Part shown: positions 1-10,103 of the stretch, piece after piece
Position numbering within the stretch: the stretch's first letter is position 1
Layout: each line of letters begins with the position of its first letter
Translations under genes and position numbers: made by a program
DNA from: Ctena decussata
Lineage: Eukaryota > Mollusca > Bivalvia > Lucinida > Lucinidae
Direction of reading: 5' to 3'
DNA length: 64,000 bases
Assembly: GCA_963989385.1 (NCBI GenBank)
Contig: OZ022501.1
Span: forward strand, 23,026,102 to 23,090,101
The notes under the pieces: model-generated
What the model was told of the DNA's origin: nothing
Database searches by the model: none
What the model saw: the letters and a program-made list of their open reading frames with translations, nothing else

Positions 1-161
1 AAAGAAAATAAACCAAATGCGGAAAACAACTATTTTCTACAACATCTGACGATTTTCTCAGTAGCGACAGTTTCAGAAAAATAAGAGAATTCAATACTAC
101 CCAGAAAAAGACAAAATTATTATGTGAACATTATTGTTATCGCTAGGCCATGAACCTACCT
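1..161. repeat. Right end of a TTAA-flanked non-autonomous DNA element (left end outside window)
   Basis: These bases match 25525-25682 closely, and the end reads GAACCTACCT followed by TTAA at 162-165. The complete relative at 25148-25682 is flanked by TTAA on both sides, so this is the right part of the same family. TTAA target duplication is the signature of piggyBac-type insertion; no transposase is present. Confidence 0.7.
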
Positions 162-296
162 TTAAAATGGCTTAAAGTGACATAAAATGAGAAACTGACA
201 TAAAATGAAACTCACTTCCAGCATTTTTAGTTTTCATTTGTAACGACTCAGTATCCTCTGGATTCTTTTTAATCATAAATAACGGCGTCACTTCAT

Positions 297-803
297 ATAA
301 TCGAAAAAAAAATATCGAGGGGTCAAAATTTCACTCTGCAATTTCTGAAACATTTCAAACATTTAGTAAAATAAATCATTTCTACCTTCCATTCCATTCA
401 TTTTGCAAGTTTTATACACATGAAGTTTGGAAATATCGCGTTTATCTTGACCAAGACCAGACTTCAATTCACACTTCCCTCAAAATCAAAGTGGTCAGAA
501 GTCCACAAGGAGAAAATTCACCAAAATTTTTTATTTCGCCTATTCATGATTTTTTTTTTTTTGCAAAATTTCTCGATAGTCTTCAAATTTAATCATTTTT
601 AAGGTCAGCGAGCATTAACAAGTTTAAAACTCATACTGAGCAACTTGAGAAGTTATGCCCGACCAAACTGACACACTATCGGTTCTCTATGGGAATTCAA
701 ACCACTTTCATTTTAGGGGTAGTTTGACTTAAAGCTTGGACTTGGTCAAGACAAAGGCTATAGGCTTCATGTGTATAAAACTTAAAGAATGAATAAAATA
801 GAA
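297..803. repeat. Foldback element P, copy 1 (right arm truncated)
   Basis: The left part matches the left arm of the complete element at 2161-2777 (TAAAATAAATCATTTCTACC, TTTTGCAAGTTTTATACACA). The inner right part (GACTTGGTCAAGACAAAGGC) is its inverse, but the right arm ends early, near 803. A 60-codon reading frame inside is not a gene. Confidence 0.75.
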
Positions 804-924
804 TTATGACGTGGGCGCTGTCCGCATAGATGTGAGCGTCATATGACATTCTACAGAACTGTATAGGGTATCACAACGTAGCACAATATACCGCAAGGTA
901 CCGATGTATGAATGGCTTGAAGTG

Positions 925-978
925 TTAGGGCCTTTTCAACAGTATTTCAACCATGAAAGGCTGCTTATGAAAGCAAAG
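925..978 (-). repeat. Short SINE body fragment
   Basis: The words CCTTTTCAACAGTATTTCA and ATGAAAGGCTG are the conserved body of the tRNA-derived SINE seen complete at 54415-54602. Only the tail-proximal part is present. Confidence 0.35.
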
Positions 979-1384
979 TAGTATTTGTAGTGATTCATAA
1001 GAGAAATACCATGAGAGAAAAACGAGTGCCTAGGTCAGTCTGTGAACCCGCGCAGTCTGATATTCTGAATATACCTGCAGATACATTTTATCGACAAGCG
1101 ACGACTGACCAATCGGCGATTACGGAGGCCGATCATTATATTTGCTTTTCGCAAATATACTTGTAAGGTACCAGTTTCCTTCGGCGTGGCTGACACGTCA
1201 TGTAAAACAATTAATTCAAAATTCTGAGTCAGAAAGTCGGTTGTCACGTGTAGAAAATTTACATTTTCTGACTTGGTTATCAATCCACGATGATTTATTT
1301 TGACGTTTAACTGTCACAGTAACTTTTACTACCGGACGAATATACATGTAATTGTATATAACCAAACAACTTCCCCGCACATCC
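979..1384. other. Unassigned sequence
   Basis: I see no gene, RNA or clear repeat here. Short open frames on the minus strand lack codon or domain signals and I regard them as chance. Confidence 0.5.
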
Positions 1385-2110
1385 CTATCCCACACAAAAG
1401 CTTCCTTTTCCTTCCATCCCACACAAACTAGATAAAAACAAAACTTGCAAAGGAACGGGAAAATGCAACGTACAGCATGTGAGAACATTGAACTAAGGTC
1501 GGAGCTTACATGCCCTCTTCATCCCATCCAAAAACAGAATTATCCATACAAGATGCCCATCTGCATCCCCATTCATCGCAAAATGTCCACTATCCATCCT
1601 CATCTTATATTAAATATCCCATCCCACACATAAATACTCTCAAGATAATCCCACACAAAAATTTCTTTTTTCGTCGCCATTACACCAAAACCGCCATCCC
1701 CATCACAATGGTCCTTTCTATCCCCCATGGCACATTTCATCAAAATCTGCGGCCCCACCCCAAAATCCCATTTTCTTCTATCCCCCGACTCCTTTGCCAT
1801 TACTGCCAGACACAATCTTTGCAAAATCATCCTCTTCGTCTCTGTTCTGTCCTTTTCATCTTAATTCCACAAAAAATCTCCTCTCATTATATACAAAACC
1901 TCAATGCAAAAACATCCTCCAATATCCGACCTCAAATAAATAAAATCGTCATCCGTATCTCATTAATTCCACACAAAATCGTTTCCTTCATCTCCAATAA
2001 AAATCTCCCTTTATTCATGTCCAAAACACACCCAATTCCGTATCCCGCAAGAAATCTCCCTTTTCGGTCAGATTTTCCAAAAACGTATCCCTAACAATCC
2101 ATATCCCATG
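1385..2110. repeat. C/A-rich low-complexity tract, degenerate TCCCACACAAAAT-like repeat
   Basis: The tract is almost free of G on the plus strand and repeats variants of ATCCCACACAAAA and ATCTCCTTC without a strict period. Its lack of stop codons gives a 194-codon frame (1510-2094) that is a composition artefact. The same type of sequence resumes at 2842-2965, so the elements between appear inserted into one longer tract. Confidence 0.6.
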
Positions 2111-2160
2111 AATTCAAAATATACTCGAAAAAAAAAATATTAAAGGCGACTTTGCGATCT

Positions 2161-2777
2161 GGCATAGGAGAACTATACTCGAAAAAAATATTATAAGGGT
2201 CAAACTTTTAACCTGCGATTTCTTAACATCTCAAACATTTGGTAAAATAAATCATTTCTACCTTCCATTTTATTCATTTTGCAAGTTTTATACACATGAA
2301 GTTTGAATATAAAGCTTTTGCCTTGACCAAGTCCAGACTTCAATTCACACTACCCTCAAAATCAAACTGTTCAGAAGTCCATAAGGAACAAATTCACCAA
2401 AATTTTCGATTTCGCCAATTCATGAATGTTTTGCAAAATTGCTCGATAGTCATCAAATTTAATAATTTTTAAGGTCAGCAAACTGTAACAATTTTTAAAC
2501 TCATAGCAATTTTAGAATTTATGCCAGACCAAACTGACACACTATCAATTCTCTATGGGAATTCAAACAACACCTATTTTAGGAGTAGTTTGACTTAAAG
2601 TCTGGACTTGGTCAAGACAAAGGCTATAGATTCAAACTGCATGTGTATAAAACTTGCAAAAAGAACAAAATGGAAGGTAGAAATGATTTATTTTACCAAA
2701 TGCTTGAAATGTTCCAGCAATGGCAGGGTAAAAGTTTGACCCTTATAATATTTTTTTCGAGTATAGTTCTCCTATGC
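2161..2777. mobile_element. Foldback element P, copy 2 (complete, long inverted arms)
   Basis: The ends are inverse copies: GGCATAGGAGAACTATACTC at 2161 and its complement ending at 2777. Homology between the arms continues for about 250 bases on each side, leaving a short unique centre. There is no coding capacity. The right end abuts the right arm of a GAGCCGCG MITE, so one element probably inserted in or beside the other. A truncated copy lies at 297-803. Confidence 0.85.
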
Positions 2778-2841
2778 CTAGGCTGATCTGAGTCTGCGCT
2801 GGGCGCACAACCACTTTGTTGGTTTTGTCGTGTCGCGGCTC
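2778..2841. repeat. GAGCCGCG-TIR MITE, right arm only
   Basis: The stretch from GGCTGATCTGAGTCTGCGCT to the terminal CGCGGCTCA is the right inverted repeat of the MITE family seen complete at 12930-13166. The left arm is absent. Confidence 0.8.
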
Positions 2842-2965
2842 AATTCATCTTTTTCCTTATCCTCAATCTCATCTAGATCCCACACACAATCAGTAGCTAT
2901 TATCGCAGTCCTAATCTCATCACAAAATCGCTCTCCTCATCTCCATGCCTCAATATTCAGTTCCC
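2842..2965. repeat. Continuation of the C/A-rich low-complexity tract
   Basis: CTCATCTAGATCCCACACAC and similar words match the style of 1385-2110, interrupted by the elements at 2161-2841. Confidence 0.45.
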
Positions 2966-3296
2966 TGGTTTGCACCTTACTTATCGGACCTGAACCATTA
3001 GTGCAAAGTTTCGTTTCCCCAACCCCTGGATGATCCACGTGAAATTTGACAATCCAATCCTCATCATCGATTCTAATTTGTGCTCGGGTGAGCTAAAACG
3101 AAACAGAGCAGAAGCACGTTTCGTAATTGCTCTAAATGTTGTGTCGCTTTTAAACCAATTAAATACATGTACACCCTTCCCAGCTACATTCATAATGTCA
3201 TTCAACAACAACTTAGCATGTAACATAATCCCACAAACAAATTTGCACGTGTTGACTGTCCCTCGGTTAGTCTGGTTTTACCTTACAGTTAATTAA
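2966..3296. other. Unassigned sequence
   Basis: No gene or repeat is recognised. Opposed 81- and 88-codon frames overlap each other and carry no recognisable domain. Confidence 0.5.
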
Positions 3297-3728
3297 GAGA
3301 TGTATGGTGGCTGGTTTGTGCCATTTCGTCTTTTCGCCGCGAAAAGACGCCACGCGAAAAGACGAAAAGACGCCATGCAAAAAGACGAAAAGACGAAAAA
3401 ACGCCAGGCGAAAAGACGAAAAGACGAAATAACGCCAGGCGAAAAGACGAAAAGACGAAACCCGCCACGCGAAAAGACGAAATTGCAGCGCGAAAAGACG
3501 AAAAAACGCCATGCGAAAAGGCGCCATTTGAAACTCTTAAATTGTCGTCTTTTCGCGTGGCGTTTTTTCGTCTTTTCGTCTTTTCGCCTGGCGTCTTTTC
3601 GTCTTTTCGCATGGCGTTATTTCGTCTTTTCGCGTGGCGTTATTTCGTCTTTTCGTCTTTTCGCGTGGCGTTATTTCGTCTTTTCGCATGGCGTCTTTTC
3701 GTCTTTTCGTCTTTTCGCATCACGTGTT
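3297..3728 (+). mobile_element. CGTCTTTTCG minisatellite foldback element (K), copy 1
   Basis: After a unique leader (GGTGGCTGGTTTGTGCCATT) the sequence is built from GAAAAGACG words grouped into units of about 27-36 bases ending in GCGTGGCG or GCATGGCG variants. The word orientation is GAAAAGACG up to about 3530 and CGTCTTTTCG from 3543 to the end, so the element folds back on itself. A longer inverted copy with the same leader lies at 7466-8040. Frames of about 100-145 codons exist on both strands only because the words lack stops; I do not call genes. Confidence 0.8.
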
Positions 3729-4380
3729 TTGCATTAAGATATATCAATATATCCTATTCTAAATGCAGTTAATACTCTGAATACTTAGACAGGTGTTTCT
3801 TTTTTAAACTGTGTAGACCCTGATCAGAATGCAATCTGTAAAGAAGTGTACTAATCACGGTTTGCAGCTTTTGCCGCTAAACTCTTCTTTTAAAAACATT
3901 ACCAAAAATATGAGGAAAGAAGTCGTTATGGTATTTCTACTGAACGGACAGAAAAGAAAATGAACCGTCCTAATGTTTTGGAGTAAAACACTCCAAACAA
4001 ATTTCATCCTATCTTAATTTTGATCTTAAACTGTCTAAAAGATTAACCACTTGTTGACAATGTAATCTCTCTCAAACTATGGAATACAAACATTGAAACA
4101 TTGTTGTACTTCGCTGTATGAAAAAATAATGATACGGTATTTTCCCTAATTTGACATACATTTAACTGCAGCTAACCCAAAATTTGGACAAGTTTATAGT
4201 TTTCTAAAGACGTGCCAATCGCAGACAGAGCAGAGCCTGATTAGACTTCTCTTTGGCTTCTATGTCCCAATATTTAAGAATATTATGGTATCATTTAGCT
4301 GCAGCTCAAGCTATAACACTTTCTTATAGGAAGTATTTTTAATCTGAATGCACCTCTGTGAGAGATCCATTTTAAATTGA
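3729..4380. other. Unassigned AT-rich sequence
   Basis: No coding region, RNA or repeat structure is evident. The word CCCTGATCAGAATGC at 3818 is a diverged copy of the CTGATCAG motif common in this window. Confidence 0.5.
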
Positions 4381-4439
4381 AAATGTGCCTCCTTCCGCCT
4401 TTTTTTTACAAAGGGGCACAACTACTGTTACTTCCTCTT

Positions 4440-4580
4440 CAAGTCTTCTTTGAACGGCAGGGATGGATTTTGCTAGCTCAAATAGGGCAGCTGAAGACAG
4501 GACTAGGTGGAAAATGAGTGTTTTAGAGTCATCTGTGGTGCCCCAACGACCGCACAAGATTATGGGATAGGCTAGACTAG
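4440..4580 (+). pseudogene. LINE reverse transcriptase C-terminal relic
   Basis: Plus-strand translation of about 4459-4556 reads GMDFASSNRAAEDRTRW, then SSVVPQRP. This matches the terminal block (WTGLEFA..., AAEDR..W, SSVVPQRP) that I know from the C-terminal end of animal endonuclease/reverse transcriptase retrotransposons. Only the last few dozen residues are present and no start or upstream RT domain adjoins. Related relics on the minus strand lie at 34110-34760 and 59255-59440. The family match comes from memory of the motif; the translation is read directly. Confidence 0.6.
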
Positions 4581-4597
4581 ACCAGCGGTTGCAGTCA

Positions 4598-4645
4598 GTT
4601 CGACCGCCCCCCCCCCCCCCACCCCTCCACACACACACACACACC
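4598..4645. repeat. Poly-C run and (CA)n microsatellite
   Basis: A run of C bases is followed by alternating CA. It follows the LINE relic. Confidence 0.9.
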
Positions 4646-4979
4646 CTCGCCTCAGTGGTCCTTCAGATGTGACTCTAAATCGCGTGGTCCTGTCTTCATA
4701 TGACCTTAGCATTGGTGGGACGTTTTGCCCAATTCTCTCGATCTCTCAGTTTGAACAATAATATTGTAACACAGTTTACTAAAAAAATACATTACAAGCA
4801 AATAGTAGATTAGGTGCTAGCATTAAGTAATAAATTTGGACCATGTTACCATTATGATCCTAAATCCTAGGACATATGTGTCCTGGGAAAAGAGTGGTCT
4901 GGTCAGGCTCTGCATTGGTAACCATTCTGCGTATGTTATGATACAGCTCGAGATATGAAAATCTACTTGTTCAAACTTA

Positions 4980-5014
<35 letters not shown>

Positions 5015-5047
5015 AAGAAATGTTACAGTGTGTAACAAATGCCCCCG
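4646..5047. other. Unassigned sequence ending in a poly-A run
   Basis: No gene is seen. A run of about 30 A bases at 4981-5013 lies just before the HINE-like element and may be a retrotransposon tail, but I see no matching body. Confidence 0.45.
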
Positions 5048-6423
5048 AAGGCCCCTTAAACTGACCTTTGAGCCCTAGTTGTGACCTTGACCTTACGCAT
5101 TGAACCTGAGTATTGCACATGATATATATTCTCATTTCGGTTTACTTTTCTGTAATGTTTAAATGCACTGTGGAAGTTTAAGAGGATTCAAGGGGACTTA
5201 ATTCAACCACTGACCAAACTGCGTTGTGTCCTTGATATTGGGTGTGGGAACCTAAATGTCGCACCTTACATAACTTATACTTTACTTTTCTTTACATTAC
5301 CATTTTATCATGATCCTGACTTCGGGCAACAGAACCATAATTTGTTTGTGGCATATTCGCTGTTTTATACCTTTTCATGAGGTTAAATGAAGTTAACTTC
5401 AGAAGTATTTAGGTAATTGAGGATGAATGACTTGACCTTTGACCTCTGGCTATGACCTTGACCTTGGGTGTGGGAACCTATGTCTTGTGCATGGTGAATT
5501 ATCTCATTAGGCTTTATCTTTCTTTAAAGTTTGCTTTGGTACTTTTCTGAGTAATTGCCGAGACATGATTTGACCTCTGACCCTAGATTGTGACCTTGAC
5601 CTTGGATTTGGGATCATAAATATTGTGTAACATACCTTCTCATTATGGTTTACCTTTCTGTGAAGTTTGATGACATTAGCTTCAGCAGGTTTTAAGCTAT
5701 AATAGAGGCAAGATTTGACCTTTGACCCCCAATTGTGACCTTCACCTTGAACCTGGCAACCCAAATGTGATGTGCAACACAACTTCTCATTATGTTTCAT
5801 CTTTCTGTGGAGTTTCATTAAATTTGTTTCAGCAGTTTATAAGTAATCGCTGAGAGCCAATTTTGAGACACAATTTGACTTTTGACCCAACTGTGGCCTT
5901 GACCTTGGGCGCAGGGACTTAAGTCTTGTGCATGACACACCTTCTAATTATGCTCTATCTTTCTGTGAAGTTTCATCAAATTTGCTTCAGTAGTCTTAAA
6001 ATTATTGCTGAGACACGATTTTGAGACACAATTTGACCTTTGACCCAATTGTGGCCTTGACCTTGGGTGCAGGGACCTAAGTCTTACGCGCGACACACCT
6101 TCTCATAAAGCTTTATCTTTCTGTGAGGTTTCATCAAATTTGCTTCAGTAGTTTTAAAATTATCGCTGAGACACGATTTTGCGACACAATTTGACCTTTG
6201 ACCCAATTGTGGCCTTGACCTTGGGCGTAGGGACCTAAGTCTTGCGCGCGACACACCTCATTATGCTTTATCTTTCTGTGAAGTTTCATCAAATTTGCTT
6301 CAGTAGTTTTAAAGTTATCGCTGAGACACGATTTGTAACGGACGGACGGACTGACGGACGGACAGTCGGACGGACGGACGGTACGATTTTAATATGCCAC
6401 CCGAAGTTCCTTCGGGGGCATAA
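5048..6423 (+). mobile_element. Pearl/HINE-like element A (tandem core, GACGG microsatellite, end hairpin)
   Basis: The left end has ATGCCCCCGAAGG and the right end CTTCGGGGGCAT, an inverted pair. Between them are about eight diverged units of roughly 145-160 bases, each with TTTGACC, TGTGACCTTGACCTTGG, CTTTCTGTGAAGTTTCATC and GAGACACGATTT. The core is followed by GACGGACGG repeats (6339-6382) and a terminal hairpin CCCGAAG-TTC-CTTCGGG. This order is that described for oyster pearl elements and Helentron-associated elements. No protein is encoded; the Helentron link is family knowledge, not seen here. Confidence 0.75.
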
Positions 6424-6547
6424 AAAACGATTATTTTTACGTAGGATGCATGGAGACACAGGTTTCAACATATTTGCATCTGTGCTTAAGGTGAACGGGA
6501 CCACTCTCAGGGGAAGCAATTTTGCATTTTTGCATCCTTTCTTAAGG

Positions 6548-6613
6548 AGGGTCAACTCTTGAAAGTAGAATTTGGTCCTCTAGGAGCAAATTCTTTCCTT
6601 TAAAAGTAGACCT
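6548..6613. repeat. Small palindromic repeat (GGTCAACTCTT...GAGCAAATTCTTTCC)
   Basis: A diverged inverted repeat centred on CCTCTAGGAGC. Related copies lie at 26093-26155 (diverged) and 53868-53945 (clear). Confidence 0.5.
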
Positions 6614-6768
6614 ATTGAAGAATCTATTTTTTCTGTTTGCTTCACTTCCCTATCTTGGAAAGTAAATAGAATGTCACAAAAGTTGACCCCCTTTGTAAAT
6701 ATGACAGAAGGGGACACAATGTTCAATATTAGAGAGATCTTTCTTGGAGGTGTATACATTCAGCTATA

Positions 6769-6940
6769 CAGTCAAACCTGCTTATGTGGTTACCTCTATT
6801 AAGGGATCACCTGTCTTGAGCAGCCACCTTGGTCCTTTGAGCCAAAATACAGTGTAAATGAAATGTATTATGGGGTCATCTGTCTTAAGTAGCCACTTTT
6901 TGTCCTTCCCTTGAATGACCCCTTAAGACAGGTTTGACTG
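6769..6940. mobile_element. MITE with CAGTCAAACCTG ends and TA flanks
   Basis: The left end CAGTCAAACCTGCTTATG is complemented by CTTAAGACAGGTTTGACTG at the right. TA dinucleotides flank at 6767-6768 and 6941-6942, as expected for Tc1/mariner-type insertion. It has no transposase and is about 172 bases long. Confidence 0.75.
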
Positions 6941-6942
6941 TA

Positions 6943-7460
6943 TTTCTCAAAAATGCTTGCTACAACAACGTAATAGGTCTGCCTACGCTCCTGAATGAGT
7001 AAATTTGCGTCTGCTAATTTTTAAGTCAACATGGCCCAGATTATTTTAATCAATAACTGTAATTATTGCCGACCCCATACTAATACTTTCACTTTTAACA
7101 ACTTTTATTTTTCTGTCGGATAAAATAAATCCATCCTAATTTTCATAAGACTGCTGCTGGATACTGATTATCTTGATTAAATCTGTGTTTGATCTCAGTC
7201 AACAAGGCACAAATTTGTTATTCAATCTAAACGGTACCATAGTGACCCAAAATGTTGCCGATCCCACGTTAATTTTATAGTCTATCCTTACAATTTTTAG
7301 CTGTCAAAAAGATATATAAAAAAAAACATTTCAGTGGCAAATTCTGTGATCAGACTGCTTCTGTAGCTGCGTTTGCAGTAGTCTGATATGAGTCTATATT
7401 GTTTACTCAGACAAATCTGTCTTAGTATTAGGAATCAATACAGTTATCAATGAAAGGGTA
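6943..7460. other. Unassigned AT-rich sequence
   Basis: I see no gene. GTGATCAGACTGCTTCTG at 7348 is another diverged copy of the recurring CTGATCAGACTG motif. Confidence 0.5.
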
Positions 7461-7465
7461 TTTGT

Positions 7466-8040
7466 GTGTCGTTATTTCGTCTTTTCGTCTTTTCGCCTGG
7501 CGTCTTTTCGTCTTTTCGCATGGCGTTATTTCGTCTTTTCGCGTGGCGTTATTTCGTCTTTTCGTCTTTTCGCATGGCGTCTTTTCGTTTTTCCGGCGCG
7601 AAAAGACGCCATGCGAAAAGACGAAAAGACGAAATAACGCCACGCGAAAAGACGAAAAGACGAAATAACGCCACGCGAAAAGACGAAAAGACGAAATAAC
7701 GCCATGCGAAAAGACGAAATAACGCCATGCGAAAAGACGAAAAGACGCCACGCGAAAAGACGAAAAGACGAAAAGACGCCACGCGAAAAGACGACAATTT
7801 AAGAGTTTCAAATGGCGTCTTTTCGCATGGCGTTTTTTCGTCTTTTCGCGCTGCAATTTCGTCTTTTCGCGTGGCGGGTTTCGTCTTTTCGTCTTTTCGC
7901 CTGGCGTGTTTTCGTCTTTTCGTCTTTTCGCACGGCGTTTTTTCGTCTTTTCGTCTTTTCGCAAGGCGTCTTTTCGTCTTTTCGCGTGGCGTCTTTTCGC
8001 GGCGAAAAGACGAAATGGCACAAACCAGCCACCATAGAGA
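7466..8040 (-). mobile_element. CGTCTTTTCG minisatellite foldback element (K), copy 2
   Basis: This is the inverse of 3297-3728, longer by one extra block. Read on the plus strand it has three orientation blocks: CGTCTTTTCG (7480-7595), GAAAAGACG (7600-7795) and CGTCTTTTCG (7815-8005), then the shared leader inverted (TGGCACAAACCAGCCACC). Both copies share the linker AGAGTTTCAAATGGCG at the block switch, so they derive from one structured ancestor. Frames of 188-215 codons here are stop-poor repeat readings, not genes. Confidence 0.8.
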
Positions 8041-8152
8041 TGCGATACCTGTTTGTGTATGCCGTTTTGCATCATGCGAATTCATTTCAATTACATTGCG
8101 TCTGTTGTTTAACACTGTTCAAGTACATATAAATGGTTATATGCAGAATCAT

Positions 8153-8765
8153 GTCGGGCCGCGTAGCGCAATCGGTAGGGCACCTGACTCATAAGTCAGA
8201 GGTCCTGGGTCCAAACCCGGTCTGGCAACATACTTTCGTTTCTCCTACCGTGGATTCAAGAAGGGCAGTTGTCAGTTACTAGCGAACGTATGTGCACTTA
8301 GTACTGGTAAACCGCTTAGGAGCCTGCCCATGAATAGTGCGGTTAGGTTAACTGCACTGTAAAAAAATACTGTAGATTTTACGGTAGAATAACTGGAAAC
8401 CGGCTGCCAGTCCTTTTCCCGTTATTTTTACGGGTTTTTGCCTGTAAGACGTTGTTGGAAATCACGAAATGGAAGTTTTATGTTAACTTGGCGTACTCGA
8501 AAATAAGTTTGTATTGTTGAGGGGCTATCTAACAAAAACGACATCTGCTCTTTTCTGTCCCACTCTGCTTGATGATTCCTGTAATTTTTACGGACGCCCG
8601 TAAAAATAACGGTAAAAGGACTGGCAGCTGGTTGCCAGTTATTTTACCGTAAAATCTACCGTTTATTTTTGCAGTGTGACCTTCCGGCATGACCTTAGCT
8701 GTTTACCGTGGACGTTAAGCATCAAATCAATCAAATCAATCAATCAATCAATCAATCAATATACG
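8153..8765 (+). mobile_element. tRNA-derived SINE (interrupted by a MITE)
   Basis: The head (8154-8228) resembles a tRNA: A-box-like TAGCGCAATCGG, an anticodon-like CTCATAA and B-box-like GGTCCAAACCC. The anticodon stem-loop is distorted, so it is not a functional tRNA. A body with AAGAAGGGCAGTTGTCAGTT follows, and a (CAAT)n tail at 8721-8760. GAATCAT duplicates flank it (8146-8152 and 8766-8772). A second copy is on the minus strand at 49981-50244. RUDI-type or other molluscan SINEs are candidates; I cannot assign the family. Confidence 0.8.
8355..8676. mobile_element. CACTG...CAGTG MITE inside the SINE
   Basis: Inverted ends run from CACTGTAAAAA (left) to TTTTTGCAGTG (right) with about 80 bases of arm including GATTTTACGGTA and CTGGCAGCTGGTTGCCAG. 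It splits the SINE body between TTAACTG and TGACC, which are continuous in the uninterrupted copy, leaving an apparent 2-base TG duplication. There is no coding content. Confidence 0.8.
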
Positions 8766-8810
8766 GAATCATTTCTGATATGCCTGTGTTGGCGTGTGGC
8801 ACGAGAATCT

Positions 8811-9061
8811 GAGCCGCGACACGAGAAAACCAACAAATTGGTTGTGCGCACAGCAAAGGCTCAGTTCAGCCTGGGTATCCCGGCGCCCAGTCTAACCAGA
8901 GTCTTCGCTTTGCGCTTAAAGGAGGAGTGGGGCGGGGAAGTGTCTCAGCTAGCTCCATGCGGACAGCGAGGACTCAGATCAGACTGGTCGGATGTCCAGG
9001 CTGATCTGAGATTTCGCTTGCCACACATGCCACTTTGTTGGTTTTATCTTGTCGCGGCTCA
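8811..9061. mobile_element. GAGCCGCG-TIR MITE
   Basis: The left end GAGCCGCGACACGAGAAAAC is the inverse of the right end, with a TAAGACTCTGATCAGACTG-like core in each half. It lies directly 3' of exon B of the minus-strand EGF/TM gene; reading through the splice donor would enter it and stop. Confidence 0.85.
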
Positions 9062-9082
9062 TTAATATGTTATTGTACCTAC

Positions 9083-9250
9083 CGTCATCCTCATAGTTCT
9101 GAAAGTAATGAACAATTTTCATCACTATGATTACTCTTTTTCTCCACATAATATAAGGAACCACAAGCAAAAGAACAATCAGCAACAACAATACAAATGC
9201 GCAGACTCCGACAACCCACCAGTACCACGTCACTTCTTCAGGCGGTCCAA
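9083..9250 (-). CDS. Exon B of EGF-like type I membrane protein (transmembrane exon)
   Basis: The acceptor CTTTTTATCAG precedes T9250 and the donor GAC-G|GTAGGTAC follows G9083; both ends are phase 1. The exon joins exon A in frame (G from exon A plus TT makes Val). It encodes GPPEEVTWYWWV, a hydrophobic stretch of about 25 residues (VVGVCAFVLLLLIVLLLVV) typical of a transmembrane helix, then basic IMWRKR and the first cytoplasmic residues ending in FQNYEDDG. The order ectodomain, helix, basic stop-transfer fits a type I membrane protein. The next exon was not found; about 9 kb to the left holds only repeats, so it may lie beyond position 1. If the donor were ignored, the frame would continue into the adjacent MITE. 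Confidence 0.7.
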
Positions 9251-9409
9251 CTGATAAAAAGACAGGAAAACAAAACATGACTGGTCATCGTATTAAAATG
9301 CCATATGTGCACAAATCAGTTTGAAGTATTCAAAAGTAAAGTTTATATTGAGGATAACCTACCGTTGCCTTTCGCCACTGCCTATGCTTAATCCAAATAT
9401 TCAAATGAA

Positions 9410-9640
9410 TTGCGACACGACAAAACCAACAAAGTGGCATGTGCGCCCTGTGAATACTCAGATCAGCCTGGGCAGCAGCCCAGTCTGATCAGAGTCTTCG
9501 CTATGCGCTTAAATGGTAGCTAAGGGTCTAAGCTATCTCCATGCTGACAGCGAAGACTCTGATCAGACTGGGCGGATGCCCAGGCCGATCTAAGTCTTCG
9601 CTGGGCGCACATGCCACTTTGTTGGTTTTGTCGAGGCTCA
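9410..9640. mobile_element. GAGCCGCG-TIR MITE (in intron)
   Basis: The left end starts at TGCGACACGACAAAACC and the right end finishes TCGAGGCTCA. Both halves carry GATCAGACTGGG-type arms. It sits in the intron between exons A and B of the EGF/TM gene. Confidence 0.8.
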
Positions 9641-9889
9641 TTAATGTAGCAGACCTATGTCTCCAGTTTTGCATTTTAAAACTACATACTCACGGATTTT
9701 TGAGCATTTGCTTCAAAGGAAGCAATTCAAATGGCGGGGTTATATCTTTACTCACAGAAGATTGACAAATTATTAAAACAAATAATTTTAGGTGTCCCAT
9801 TTTTAGAATATTATGGTAAAAACGGTCTCGATATTCGCCTTTGCGACATTAACAGTAATAGCGATTTCTTCTGTAAAAGGACACTAGGA

Positions 9890-10045
9890 ATAGAAAAAAG
9901 ACAAACAAGTGCAAAAACGGCTCTCTTCTTTGAATTAGGGAAGGGACGGACAGACTAACTCGGTGCCAGAAGGTGAATCTTATGGATCAGTTCCGCTGAG
10001 CCTCCTGAGGAATATCGTTACGAAAATTGCACAAATACATGTAAA
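9890..10045. repeat. Dispersed repeat R, copy 1
   Basis: The words GGGACGGACAGACTAACTCG, GTGCCAGAAGG and TTCCGCTGAGCC(T)CCTGAGGA recur at 46170-46310, 49715-49980 and 55966-56085 (inverted). It looks like a piece of a retroelement, but no coding part is recognised. Confidence 0.6.
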
Positions 10046-10103
10046 TCAATATATAGATAAAATATAAATGAAGAAAAAATAAAGAAATAAAGAAAATAGA
10101 AAA

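Noticed and set aside
1510..2094. 194-codon frame
   Set aside because: It follows the G-poor low-complexity tract; there is no domain and no composition typical of coding sequence.
7428..8115. Overlapping 155-215-codon frames on both strands
   Set aside because: They lie within the CGTCTTTTCG minisatellite, whose word lacks stops in several frames; the peptides are monotonous RLFVFS/KRRKDEK readings.
8157..8228. A functional tRNA-Met-like gene
   Set aside because: The anticodon arm cannot form a regular 5-bp stem with a 7-base loop, and the sequence continues into a SINE body with target duplications.
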